In this document: positions 1 through 7,327 of the stretch, in pieces | Layout of the letters: every line of letters begins with the position of its first letter | How positions within the stretch are numbered: the stretch's first letter is position 1 | Notes under the pieces: model-generated | Databases searched by the model: none | The model's input: the letters and a program-made list of their open reading frames with translations, nothing else | Told to the model about the DNA's origin: nothing | Assembly (NCBI GenBank): GCA_023423835.1 | Contig: JAFAEW010000106.1 | Coordinates: 1-14,327, forward strand | Source of the DNA: Bacteroidota bacterium | GTDB taxonomy: Bacteria; Bacteroidota; Bacteroidia; Chitinophagales; Chitinophagaceae | Direction: 5' to 3' | Length of the DNA stretch: 14,327 bases | Made by a program: the position numbers and the translations under genes

Positions 1-1
1 A

Positions 2-808
2 CTTTCGTTTAACAAAAGTTCTAAAAACACGGTAGTGCACCCGCAAAGCAGATCGGCTGTTGCCGAACAATTCAGGTTAATAGGAACAAATATCAGGTTC
101 ATCGCTCCGGATAAAGATTCAAAAGTAATTGTGGTTTCTTCTTTCATGAGCGGGGAAGGGAAAAGTTTTATCTCGATAAATCTCGCCAGCAGTTTAAGCA
201 TAGCCAATGCGAAGGTTTTACTGATTGAAATGGATTTGCGAAAGCCAAACATCCGGAAGTATCTGAAGCTGAATCCTGCTACCGGCCTAACCGACTTTAT
301 CATCAATGATAAATCTGTAGCCGAAGTTATAACGCGTTCCGCGCAGTTGCCCAATGTTGACATTATTACCAGCGGGCCGGTGCCGCCTAATCCGACAGAA
401 TTGTTAATGCATGAAAAGGTAGCAGCGCTGATTGCGTGGGCCAGGCAACACTATCAGTACATCATCATTGATTCGTCGCCTGTAGGATTGGTTGCAGATG
501 TGCTTCTGTTCAGCAAATATTCAGATTTAACCTTGTTTATCATACGCCATAAATTTTCCTATAAGACCACCCTACGGTTCGTTGAAAAGCTTTCTAATGA
601 ACAAAAAGTTCCAAGAGTGCATCTTGTCGTTAACAGCATTCATGACCGAAGTGGTTTACGTTATGGTTATAATTATGGTTATGGCTACGGCTATGGTTAT
701 GGCTACGGTTATAACTATGGTTATGGCTATGGGTATGGCAATATGAACAATTACCCGACAAATATCCGATACAAAAGATCGCTTTTGAACAGGATAATTG
801 GCCGGTAA
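2..808 (+). CDS. Wzc/GumC-type polysaccharide tyrosine kinase, C-terminal kinase domain (5'-partial)
   Basis: This is the cytoplasmic kinase domain of a bacterial tyrosine kinase/polysaccharide co-polymerase, which regulates chain length and export of surface polysaccharide. The frame is open to the left edge with no stop, and the first residues (LSFNKSSKNTVV, then SRSAVAEQFRLI) match the linker that precedes BY-kinase domains. The GTG at 35 is therefore an internal Val codon, and the Wzz/transmembrane part lies outside the window. Visible motifs are Walker A (SGEGKS, nt 149-166), Walker A' (LLIEMDLRKP, nt 218-247, with Glu where the consensus first Asp sits) and Walker B (IIIDSSP, nt 461-481). 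The protein ends in a striking Tyr-Gly tail (nt 662-739) plus two further Tyr, which is the expected place of the autophosphorylated Tyr cluster. The next gene starts about 43 nt downstream. The family call is firm; substrate and partner proteins cannot be read from the sequence. Confidence 0.93.
   Translation, partial: LSFNKSSKNTVVHPQSRSAVAEQFRLIGTNIRFIAPDKDSKVIVVSSFMSGEGKSFISINLASSLSIANAKVLLIEMDLRKPNIRKYLKLNPATGLTDFIINDKSVAEVITRSAQLPNVDIITSGPVPPNPTELLMHEKVAALIAWARQHYQYIIIDSSPVGLVADVLLFSKYSDLTLFIIRHKFSYKTTLRFVEKLSNEQKVPRVHLVVNSIHDRSGLRYGYNYGYGYGYGYGYGYNYGYGYGYGNMNNYPTNIRYKRSLLNRIIGR
662..739 (+). repeat. Tyr-Gly codon repeat in the kinase tail
   Basis: Codons alternate TAT/TAC with GGN, twice interrupted by Asn (AAT at 671, AAC at 713), giving 13 Tyr in 26 codons. 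At the DNA level the segment 665-687 recurs at 707-729 with one mismatch (42-nt period), and 674-690 recurs at 692-708 (18-nt period). The tract therefore looks as if it grew by short in-frame duplications. Synonymous variation among the Tyr and Gly codons suggests it is old enough to have diverged, or is selected at the protein level. Confidence 0.9.
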
Positions 809-851
809 ACCGATAAGAAATTTTTTGTATTCAGTATAAAATGTGACTGAA

Positions 852-1385
852 ATGGCGGAGCTATATCAACTACCAAACAATCGAAAAAACTGGTTTGCGG
901 TTTATACAAGACCGAGATGGGAAAAGAAAGTCAGAGAAGCCTTAGGCAGAAAACAACTCCATTGCTTTTGTCCCATGCAGATGGTGCAAAAGCAATGGAG
1001 TGACCGGAAGAAAATAATAGAAGAACCGCTCTTCAGGTCGTACATATTTGTACATATCGCCGGCAATGAATTCCATCGCGTGTTGACAACAGAGGGAATC
1101 CTCAATTTTGTTTACTACGACGGAAAACCCGCCATCATCCGGCAATCTGAAATAGATATGATACAGTCTTTTCTGGGCATCAAGGATGTAGTAATTTCCT
1201 GTCAGCCTTTACCCGTATTTAACCCTGACGAACGCGTGAAGGTTGCGCATGGAATATTTATGGACAGCGTTGGAACCGTCATGAATTCAAATAAGAAAAG
1301 GGTAGTGGTAAAATTAGACAGCCTGCAGCAGATGATGATTGTAGAATTTTCAAACTCACATCTCGAAAGAGTTGCCTGTTGCTGA
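852..1385 (+). CDS. NusG-like transcription antiterminator (UpxY/RfaH type)
   Basis: This is a specialised NusG paralogue of 177 aa, expected to bind elongating RNA polymerase and prevent premature termination in the long polysaccharide operon that follows. The N-terminal NGN domain begins with NWFAVYTRPRWEKKV (residues 13-27), the signature of UpxY-like proteins, and continues with EEPLFRSYIFVHI. The C-terminal part (about residues 120-174, including DERVKVAHGIFMDSVGTV) has the form of a KOW domain. I chose the ATG at 852; an in-frame GTG at 843 would add only three residues. In Bacteroides such genes lead capsule operons and act on their own operon; here it sits after the kinase gene and before all the sugar genes, consistent with that role. 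The operon-specific action is inferred from family and position. The recognition element was not identified. Confidence 0.9.
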   Translation: MAELYQLPNNRKNWFAVYTRPRWEKKVREALGRKQLHCFCPMQMVQKQWSDRKKIIEEPLFRSYIFVHIAGNEFHRVLTTEGILNFVYYDGKPAIIRQSEIDMIQSFLGIKDVVISCQPLPVFNPDERVKVAHGIFMDSVGTVMNSNKKRVVVKLDSLQQMMIVEFSNSHLERVACC

Positions 1386-1404
1386 CAAGTACAATTTTCA
1401 CGAG

Positions 1405-2415
1405 ATGAAAATTTCCCCTCCGATATTGATTGTAGGTGCCGGCTCTATTGGCAGGCAGCACCTGAATAATCTTGTTCACCTCGGTTATACTGATCTAGCC
1501 GTTGTAACAAGGTACCCGGAAGGAATCAGTCAATTTGGCAATGTCAGGATCTTTAGTGAACTGATTGCAGCCCTTAACGCCGGAAGCTATGCATATGTCC
1601 TCATTTGCAATCCGACCTCTCTTCACCTTGATACATTGAAATTGGTTTTACAGGCAGGAATAAAGAATATCTACCTGGAAAAGCCGGTCAGCCATAATTT
1701 TCGTCAGGTTGAAGAATTAAAAGATTTCATCCTCCAAAAAAACGCAAACGTTGTGGTGGGATACGATCTGCGCTTTGATCCGGTAATGAAGAAGGCACAG
1801 GAACTTATCAGCACAGGCTTTATTGGAAAGATCACATCTGTGAATGCAGAAGTTGGACAGTATCTGCCTGACTGGCGGCCTTCCATCGATTACAGAAATA
1901 GCATGAGTGCAAGCATAAGTAAGGGTGGAGGTGTGATGCTCGACTTAATTCACGAGTTTGATTATGTGTACTATTTGCTCGGTGAAATAAAGTGGATGGC
2001 CTGTATGTACCGCCGGTCAGGGCAACTTGAAATTGAAACGGAAGATGTTTGCAATGTTCTATTGGAATTCCATTGCGGTGCAACCGGAAGCATTCATCTC
2101 GATTATCTGAAAGCCAATATGCAGCGAAAATGTACGATCATCGGAACCGGCGGAATGATTCAAATGGATTTTGTGGAAAAAGCATTGTTACTCACTGATC
2201 TGAAACAAAACGTCCGGCGTTTTTCTTATCCTGGTTTTGTGAGAAATGACCGGCTCAGGGAATCGTTGCAATGTTTCCTCGATGGAGAAAGAAATGCTCC
2301 TTTCGTATCATTTGAAGAGGCTTGTTATTCCCTGGAAATGGTGATGGCTGCTAAACGATCCTCTGAAGAGAAAATGTTTATTGAACTTAAACCGGAAACT
2401 ACATGTTTATCTTAG
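1405..2415 (+). CDS. Gfo/Idh/MocA-family oxidoreductase
   Basis: A nucleotide-dependent sugar oxidoreductase of 336 aa, a normal length for the family. The N-terminal Rossmann domain shows GAGSIG (residues 11-16), NPTSLH (69-74) and the family EKP motif (92-94). The C-terminal substrate domain shows GQYLPDWRP (151-159) and GGGVMLDLIHEFDY (174-187), with D180 and H183 in the DxxH active-site position. I chose the ATG at 1405, 19 nt after the previous stop, because it places the first beta strand at the very N terminus; an upstream in-frame TTG at 1372 would overlap the antiterminator gene and add unrelated residues. Its 3' end overlaps the cytidylyltransferase gene by 13 nt, so the two are probably co-translated. 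By position it probably acts on the same sugar or precursor as the next two enzymes. The substrate is unknown; the order resembles ptmF-ptmB-ptmA of legionaminic-acid-type clusters (from memory, moderate certainty). Confidence 0.88.
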   Translation: MKISPPILIVGAGSIGRQHLNNLVHLGYTDLAVVTRYPEGISQFGNVRIFSELIAALNAGSYAYVLICNPTSLHLDTLKLVLQAGIKNIYLEKPVSHNFRQVEELKDFILQKNANVVVGYDLRFDPVMKKAQELISTGFIGKITSVNAEVGQYLPDWRPSIDYRNSMSASISKGGGVMLDLIHEFDYVYYLLGEIKWMACMYRRSGQLEIETEDVCNVLLEFHCGATGSIHLDYLKANMQRKCTIIGTGGMIQMDFVEKALLLTDLKQNVRRFSYPGFVRNDRLRESLQCFLDGERNAPFVSFEEACYSLEMVMAAKRSSEEKMFIELKPETTCLS

Positions 2416-3113
2416 GAACAATCTGTTGCAGAAAAGGCTCCAAAGGCATTCCGGGAAAAAATCTTATTCTTCTAAACGAACGCCCACTGTTTGACTATAC
2501 GGCCGAGACGGCACTAAAGTGTCATTCGATCAACAAAACAATCGTTTCCACCGATAGCGAAATTATTGCAAAACAGGCCGGAGAGCAGCAACTCACAGTT
2601 CCTTTTATCAGACCCCACGCCCTTGCCAGTGACACCGCATCGAAATGGGATGTATTTAAACATGCACTCTTGTTTTTTGAAAAGTCAAACGGCCTAATGG
2701 TCGATTACCTGGTAGATATGGATGTAACGGTTCCACTCAAAATTCCGGAAGATGTAGAGGGAGCAATTGCAATGGCTGTCTCGCATCCCGAAACGGATGT
2801 TGTAATCACCGCTTTTGAACCGGAAAGAAATCCATATTTCAATATGATGGAAACCGATGAAAGCGGCCGGGCTACCATTGTAAAACAACCGGAAAATGCG
2901 ATCACCTGCCGGCAGCAGGCACCGCCCGTCTTTAGTTTAAGTCCCGCAGCCTACGTCATAAAGAGGGAAGCGTTATTTAGGTTTTCGCATTGGAGTAAGG
3001 CCGATTGCCGGTTGTACATTATGCCAAGAGAAAGAGCAGTTGATATTGATACGATAGACGATCTGAATTATATCAATTATTTAATGAGAACCAATGAATC
3101 CAAAGCTTTTTGA
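2403..3113 (+). CDS. CMP-sialic acid synthetase-like cytidylyltransferase
   Basis: A 236-aa nucleotidyltransferase of the acylneuraminate cytidylyltransferase (NeuA/KdsB-like) family, which uses CTP to activate a 2-keto sugar acid as its CMP derivative. The N-terminal nucleotide-binding motif is intact (CRKGSKGIPGKN, residues 9-20) and STDSEIIAKQA follows in the usual place. The segment aligned with the classic QPTSPLR motif reads DVTVPLK (within VDMDVTVPLKIPEDVEGAI), so the Gln that contacts sialic acid in characterised enzymes is replaced. The C terminus carries the typical DIDTIDDL. It overlaps the preceding gene by 13 nt and the SDR gene by 20 nt. The context suggests activation of a nonulosonic acid or related acidic sugar, but no NeuB-type synthase is in the window, so the substrate remains open. 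PtmB/LegF-type enzymes are the closest role I can suggest. Confidence 0.87.
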   Translation: MFILGTICCRKGSKGIPGKNLILLNERPLFDYTAETALKCHSINKTIVSTDSEIIAKQAGEQQLTVPFIRPHALASDTASKWDVFKHALLFFEKSNGLMVDYLVDMDVTVPLKIPEDVEGAIAMAVSHPETDVVITAFEPERNPYFNMMETDESGRATIVKQPENAITCRQQAPPVFSLSPAAYVIKREALFRFSHWSKADCRLYIMPRERAVDIDTIDDLNYINYLMRTNESKAF

Positions 3114-3891
3114 TCTTACGGGCAGAATCGCGTTAATCACGGGCGGCGCCGGATTGTTGGGACCGGAACATGCCAAAGCACTTTCAGGATCGGGAGCAAC
3201 GATAATTCTGGCGGATGTCGCGTACGAAAAATGCAAAGCAATCGCTCTGGAATTATCAAATGACGGTTTAAATTGTTTCCCGGAAATGCTTGATGTAACG
3301 AAGCCGGAGAGCTGGCAAAACCTTTCTCAACGACTTATTAAACGTTTCGGCCGTATTGATATCCTGATCAACAATGCCGGATTTACCAATCAAAATAAAA
3401 CCGAAAATTTCGGTGCGGCTTTTGAGGACTTTCCTCTGTCCGATTGGAACAGTATAATGGAAGTAAATCTAACCGGCACTTTTTTAGGCTGTAGAATCAT
3501 CGGAAAACAAATGTTGGAGTCGGGTAAAGGTGTGATTATAAATATGGCTTCACTATATGGTATAGTAAGCCCTAACCACCGTATTTATGAAGGCACTTCA
3601 ATCTCACAACCCGTGGCCTATTCGGTAAGTAAACATGGTGTGGTTGGACTTACGAAATACGTAGCTACATTATGGGCCAAAAGAGGCGTAAGGGTAAATT
3701 CAATTACGCCGGGAGGAATTTTTAATGGACACGATGGTACATTTTTAGAAAATTTTCAACGTCTCAATCCAATAGGCAGGATGAGCAATAAATCAGATTT
3801 ACACGGCGCAGTTTTGTATCTTGCAAGTGATGCATCATCGCATGTAATCGGTCATAACCTGGTCGTCGATGGAGGATGGACAGTATGGTAA
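3094..3891 (+). CDS. SDR-family oxidoreductase (PtmA-like context)
   Basis: A classical short-chain dehydrogenase/reductase of 265 aa, predicted soluble. It has the cofactor motif TGGAGLLG (residues 16-23), an Asp at the end of the second strand (D41, suggesting NAD rather than NADP), NNAG (93-96), N125, catalytic S153, and YSVSK with Y176 and K180. The C terminus has PGGIF and ends in VDGGWTVW, as usual for the family. The start at 3094 lies inside the end of the cytidylyltransferase gene (20-nt overlap), so translation is probably coupled. With the oxidoreductase and cytidylyltransferase upstream it forms a three-gene sugar-modification cassette. SDRs next to NeuA-like genes in flagellin-glycan and capsule loci are often called PtmA. 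The substrate is not determinable here, and sugar oxidation or reduction is inferred only from context. Confidence 0.88.
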   Translation: MNPKLFDLTGRIALITGGAGLLGPEHAKALSGSGATIILADVAYEKCKAIALELSNDGLNCFPEMLDVTKPESWQNLSQRLIKRFGRIDILINNAGFTNQNKTENFGAAFEDFPLSDWNSIMEVNLTGTFLGCRIIGKQMLESGKGVIINMASLYGIVSPNHRIYEGTSISQPVAYSVSKHGVVGLTKYVATLWAKRGVRVNSITPGGIFNGHDGTFLENFQRLNPIGRMSNKSDLHGAVLYLASDASSHVIGHNLVVDGGWTVW

Positions 3892-3936
3892 TCCTCCAAA
3901 ATCAAATATTAACCCCTAAAAAAACAAGGCTTTTTT

Positions 3937-4725
3937 ATGCAATTATCTATCCTTATAAGAAACCTGAATGAGTCGGCAGCTTTATTACAAACACTTAGTT
4001 CAGTTAAAAATCAACTGGTAGATTTCGACTATGAAATTATTTTTATCGATAATGAATCGGATGACGATTCTATGCGGATCGCGGAGAGTTTTAACTGCAA
4101 GATCTTCACGTTAGCCCGGAAAGACTTTTCCTTTGGATATGCCTTGAATTTTGGAATCTCAAAATGCCAGGGAAAATATATTCTTATTCTCAGCGCACAT
4201 TTAATTTTGTTGAATGAGCTTTTTCTACAGAAAATTCCATCTTGTTTTACAAGCTCAAACATAGCCGGTTTAAGGTTTATTATTCCCGATGCGAACCTTC
4301 CGAAGGCTTTGAATGAAGGTGTGAAAAAACTTGTTTATTCCAACGAGGAAAAGTTTATGGAACGCCACTGGAAAAGCTTACTGGTAAATCATTGCGCGGC
4401 CATCAGAAGATCGGCCTGGGATGAGCTAAAGTTTGATGAAGAAGCGATCGCCAGTGAAGATAAGATCTGGTCATTGGGAATTTTACAAAAGGGATATTCC
4501 ATTCTTTACGACGTTCCATTGTATTATATGTATGTGAAACCTTTTACAGTAAGTTCAAAGATCATGCGCTCAGGCATTGAAGAAGCAGCAAAGCAGAAAA
4601 TAACAGGCCAGAAATACAATCCGAAATCGCTCAGAAACCATCTTTGCAAAGGGATGAAAACGGCGGTAAAAAAGTGGAAGCTTGAACGTGCAATTTCTAA
4701 ATCGGTAAAAGATCATTTGCAATGA
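3937..4725 (+). CDS. Glycosyltransferase family 2, SAH variant
   Basis: A 262-aa inverting GT-A glycosyltransferase, predicted cytosolic or peripheral, transferring a sugar from a nucleotide donor to the growing lipid-linked glycan. The N terminus has the GT2 pattern (SILIRNLNE, residues 4-12; IDNESDDDS, 37-45) followed by FSFGYALNFGISKCQGKYI. Where most GT2 proteins carry DxD this one has SAH (86-88) in LILSAHLILLN, as seen in a subset of rhamnosyltransferase-like GT2 proteins. Downstream are NHCAAIRRSAWDEL and ASEDKIW, which fit the acceptor and catalytic-base region. It follows the SDR gene after a 45-nt gap that contains no good terminator, and precedes the next gene by 35 nt. The family is firm; donor and linkage are unknown. 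Confidence 0.87.
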   Translation: MQLSILIRNLNESAALLQTLSSVKNQLVDFDYEIIFIDNESDDDSMRIAESFNCKIFTLARKDFSFGYALNFGISKCQGKYILILSAHLILLNELFLQKIPSCFTSSNIAGLRFIIPDANLPKALNEGVKKLVYSNEEKFMERHWKSLLVNHCAAIRRSAWDELKFDEEAIASEDKIWSLGILQKGYSILYDVPLYYMYVKPFTVSSKIMRSGIEEAAKQKITGQKYNPKSLRNHLCKGMKTAVKKWKLERAISKSVKDHLQ

Positions 4726-4760
4726 TTGAACAAATGACGCGTCTGTAGATACCTGACAGT

Positions 4761-5915
4761 ATGAAGAAAATTCTCGTTTATTTTTATCTCCATGATTTAA
4801 CGGACGAATCTACCAATTCGATTGTCCGGTTGACGGCGTCATTGATGAAGGGCCTCGATCGGAAAATCAAGTTTTATTATTTTTTCGAAAAGGAAGACAG
4901 GCTGCAGCTTCCGAACGGCAGTCCACACCGGTTAAACATTACCTACCGGATGCGATTGATCCGGAAGCTCCATAATTCATTCGCTAAAAGCAGAATCTGC
5001 TGGCATGAGGTGAAAGGGAAGGCTGCCAAACAAACCGCGGCCGGCCTTTCCGATATTCATTTTGATGCAATATTACTGATGGAACTGGAGAAGGTGCAGA
5101 CCGTAAAAAAGCTGTTTCCAAAGGCGAAAATCATATACTGGATCCACTCAGTTTCTGCCCTTTGTAAACCACATTATCTCGAAAACATAAGTTCCGTGGA
5201 TCACTTTGTAAGTCCCTCAAAGACGACCTATCATTTTCTGTTGCAACGAATTCCGCCAAAGCCTATGACCGCTGTTTTCAACTTTATGCCCAATTGGTGT
5301 GAAAGCATTTTTTTCAAAAGAGATCCTCAATATATTTCATTTCTTAAGCTTCAATTTTGTATCCGTGAAAACGAGAAGGTGTTTATCTTTTGCGGAGGTA
5401 CACAGAAACTAAAAGGTGCGTTTCTGTTGGAACAACTTATTGAAAAACTTGCGGCCTGGGTCACCGGAGAGTATGTTTTTCTGATATGCGGATCGGGTTG
5501 CCAATCAAACATAAGGTCAGTCGGCAACATCCGTGTAATGAATCTGGGGACAGTAGATCCGCAGGGCCTTATAGACCTTTATTCTCTTGCTGATTACGGA
5601 TTGCATCCCAGCCTTGCTTACGATCATTGTCCGCTCACGCTAATAGAAATGATAAATTGCTCTGTTTTCCCTATCGCATCAGACATTGGCGGCATAAAAG
5701 AAATTTTGGGAGACGATTTTCCCGGTTTAATTGAAGAACCGAATAATATACAAAGCTGGCTGCAAAAGATCCGGGCAATATTAAAGATGAATGAAAGCGA
5801 AAAGGTCAGAATTCTCGGCAACCTTCAAAATAGAGTACGTTCGGTTTACAACCGTTCTAATGCCCTTGCAGTTATGACCGATATTATGGGTGTTGCACAA
5901 ATTCCTTCGCAATGA
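4761..5915 (+). CDS. Glycosyltransferase family 4 (GT-B), divergent EX7E
   Basis: A 384-aa GT-B glycosyltransferase. The C-terminal nucleotide-sugar-binding half has the GT4 hallmarks: FCGGTQKLKGAFLLEQLIEKL (from about residue 210), VFLICGSG, then LGTVDPQGLIDLYSLADYGLHPS. The usual EX7E motif reads D288-HCPLTLI-E296, so the first Glu is replaced by Asp with spacing kept, followed by SDIGGIKEIL. The N-terminal acceptor half begins MKKILVYFYLHDLTDESTNS and is much less conserved. A retaining transfer in the repeat-unit assembly is expected for the family; donor and acceptor are unknown. Its stop overlaps the start of the next gene in an ATGA at 5912, which indicates translational coupling. Confidence 0.85.
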   Translation: MKKILVYFYLHDLTDESTNSIVRLTASLMKGLDRKIKFYYFFEKEDRLQLPNGSPHRLNITYRMRLIRKLHNSFAKSRICWHEVKGKAAKQTAAGLSDIHFDAILLMELEKVQTVKKLFPKAKIIYWIHSVSALCKPHYLENISSVDHFVSPSKTTYHFLLQRIPPKPMTAVFNFMPNWCESIFFKRDPQYISFLKLQFCIRENEKVFIFCGGTQKLKGAFLLEQLIEKLAAWVTGEYVFLICGSGCQSNIRSVGNIRVMNLGTVDPQGLIDLYSLADYGLHPSLAYDHCPLTLIEMINCSVFPIASDIGGIKEILGDDFPGLIEEPNNIQSWLQKIRAILKMNESEKVRILGNLQNRVRSVYNRSNALAVMTDIMGVAQIPSQ

Positions 5916-7327
5916 AAAAAAAGCGGCTGCTTGTTACCATCAGCTTTAGTTTTTCTATCCGTTATTTGATCAGGACAAAACTGATTGAAAAATTAAGAAC
6001 GTTTTGCGATCCGGTTATTGCAATTTACTGGAATGAAGAAGACCTGATTTCAGAACTTCGCGCAAATGGATTTGAAGTGGTTCTAATACCACCGGCGGAA
6101 ACCTCAATAAGATACAACGATTGCAGAAAGAAGATAAACTACTGGTTTAATTACCATAATCTACGTAACAATAGCCGGCTGATTGATTCATATATGGAAC
6201 GGCGGCTTGCGATAAACAACAGGCTGAAGAAGCGGCTGAGAGGCCAGTTTAACGTGGTTAAATATTCCTTTTTTTTATCCGAAGAAAAGCTTTTTCAGAA
6301 CGAAAGAAAAATGCTGCAGACTGAAACAAATTTTTCATTCTATCTCGATTGGCTTTTGCAACTGAATATCGATGCTGTATTTACGGTTACCCCGTTTCAT
6401 AAACAGGAAGATCTTTTGTTGAGAGCAGCAAAGGGCCTGGGACTAAAAATGATAGCCTCTATTCTTTCTTTTGACAATACTACCAAACGCGGTTGGATGC
6501 CGGTTATCTATGATCAATATTTGGTCTGGAATGAACAGAATAAACGAGAACTCTTGTATCTGTATTCTGATCTCAAACCCGAAAATATCTGTATCACAGG
6601 CGCGGCACAATTTGACTTCTATTTTGATCCTGCTAATCGGATGTCGCGGGAGGAGTGGAAGAGCGTTAACAACATCCCGTCAACTGACCGGCCGATTCTG
6701 TTTTACTCCGGTGGCGCAGCAGATCTGTTTCCTCAGGAAATTCAATATGTGCAAGACTTGATCGATGCCGTCAAGAGTGAAAAAATTGCAGATCGTCCAC
6801 TGATCTTGTTCCGTTCACATCCCGCCGACTCGGTAATGAAATGGAAAACTGCATTTCACAATTCAGCCGATATTATCCTTCAAAATTCCTGGGGCGGCGG
6901 CAAACAATATCTTTATTCTAACCTCACGGATTTCGATATTGTCAACCTTTGCTCAACGCTTGCATACACCGATGTGCATATCAGTTTATGTTCAACCATG
7001 ACGGTTGACGGAAGTGCGTTTGACAAACCGCAACTCGCACCTTATTACGACAGGATTCGCAGAAAAGATCAGAAATCATTGCGCGGATTGTTTGAGCAGT
7101 TGCACTACAAAAAAATTATGGAAAGCGGAGGTTTAACGCTCGTCAGAAAGCCTGAAGATTGGCGAGCGGCCATCAATCAATCGTTGCATAATCCAAAGCG
7201 GGAAGTCTCAGAACGTAATCGAATTTTGTTGGAAATAATAAGTTTTACCGATGGAAAATCTACGCAAAGAGTAGCAGAATCGATTCAACATTTCCTTATT
7301 TCTGAAATAGAAACCGCAGTGTTTTGA
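5912..7327 (+). CDS. GT-B-fold surface polysaccharide protein, CDP-glycerol glycerophosphotransferase-like
   Basis: A 471-aa protein that I assign only to a fold-level group. The N-terminal half (Lys/Arg-rich, with LRGQFNVVKYSFF and NIDAVFTVTPFHKQEDLLLRAA) and the C-terminal half, with ICITGAAQFDFYFDP, PILFYSGGA, ILFRSHPAD (RSHP at residues 301-304) and ISLCSTMTVDGSAFDKPQL, match the pattern of CDP-glycerol glycerophosphotransferase/UDP-GlcNAc 2-epimerase-like GT-B proteins. In those families the His of the RxHP motif and the STM segment line the nucleotide-sugar site. No transmembrane helix is evident. It is coupled to both neighbours by 4-nt overlaps (ATGA at 5912, TTGA at 7324), so it is clearly part of the operon. 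It could transfer a sugar or a polyol phosphate; the sequence does not decide between them. Confidence 0.68.
   Translation: MKKKRLLVTISFSFSIRYLIRTKLIEKLRTFCDPVIAIYWNEEDLISELRANGFEVVLIPPAETSIRYNDCRKKINYWFNYHNLRNNSRLIDSYMERRLAINNRLKKRLRGQFNVVKYSFFLSEEKLFQNERKMLQTETNFSFYLDWLLQLNIDAVFTVTPFHKQEDLLLRAAKGLGLKMIASILSFDNTTKRGWMPVIYDQYLVWNEQNKRELLYLYSDLKPENICITGAAQFDFYFDPANRMSREEWKSVNNIPSTDRPILFYSGGAADLFPQEIQYVQDLIDAVKSEKIADRPLILFRSHPADSVMKWKTAFHNSADIILQNSWGGGKQYLYSNLTDFDIVNLCSTLAYTDVHISLCSTMTVDGSAFDKPQLAPYYDRIRRKDQKSLRGLFEQLHYKKIMESGGLTLVRKPEDWRAAINQSLHNPKREVSERNRILLEIISFTDGKSTQRVAESIQHFLISEIETAVF

Noticed and set aside
35..37. GTG as the start of the kinase gene
   Set aside because: The frame is open back to the window edge and the residues before it match the BY-kinase linker, so this is an internal Val codon of a truncated gene.
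662..739. CRISPR-like or satellite array
   Set aside because: The repeat is in frame, encodes the Tyr-rich kinase tail, and has no spacer structure.
843..851. GTG as the antiterminator start
   Set aside because: It adds only three residues before an in-frame ATG at 852, and the conserved part starts well after both; ATG is more likely, but GTG is not excluded.
809..851. Promoter for the antiterminator operon
   Set aside because: The gap is AT-rich, but I could not find a convincing Bacteroidota-type -33/-7 pair with correct spacing, so no promoter is claimed.
1372..1404. TTG start extending the Gfo/Idh/MocA protein upstream
   Set aside because: The extra 11 residues overlap the antiterminator gene and precede the natural Rossmann N terminus; the ATG at 1405 fits better.
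3892..3936. Possible terminator between the SDR and first GT2 (A-run and T-run around 3909-3926)
   Set aside because: The only pairing is A6/T6 around a short loop with no GC stem, which is too weak for an intrinsic terminator.
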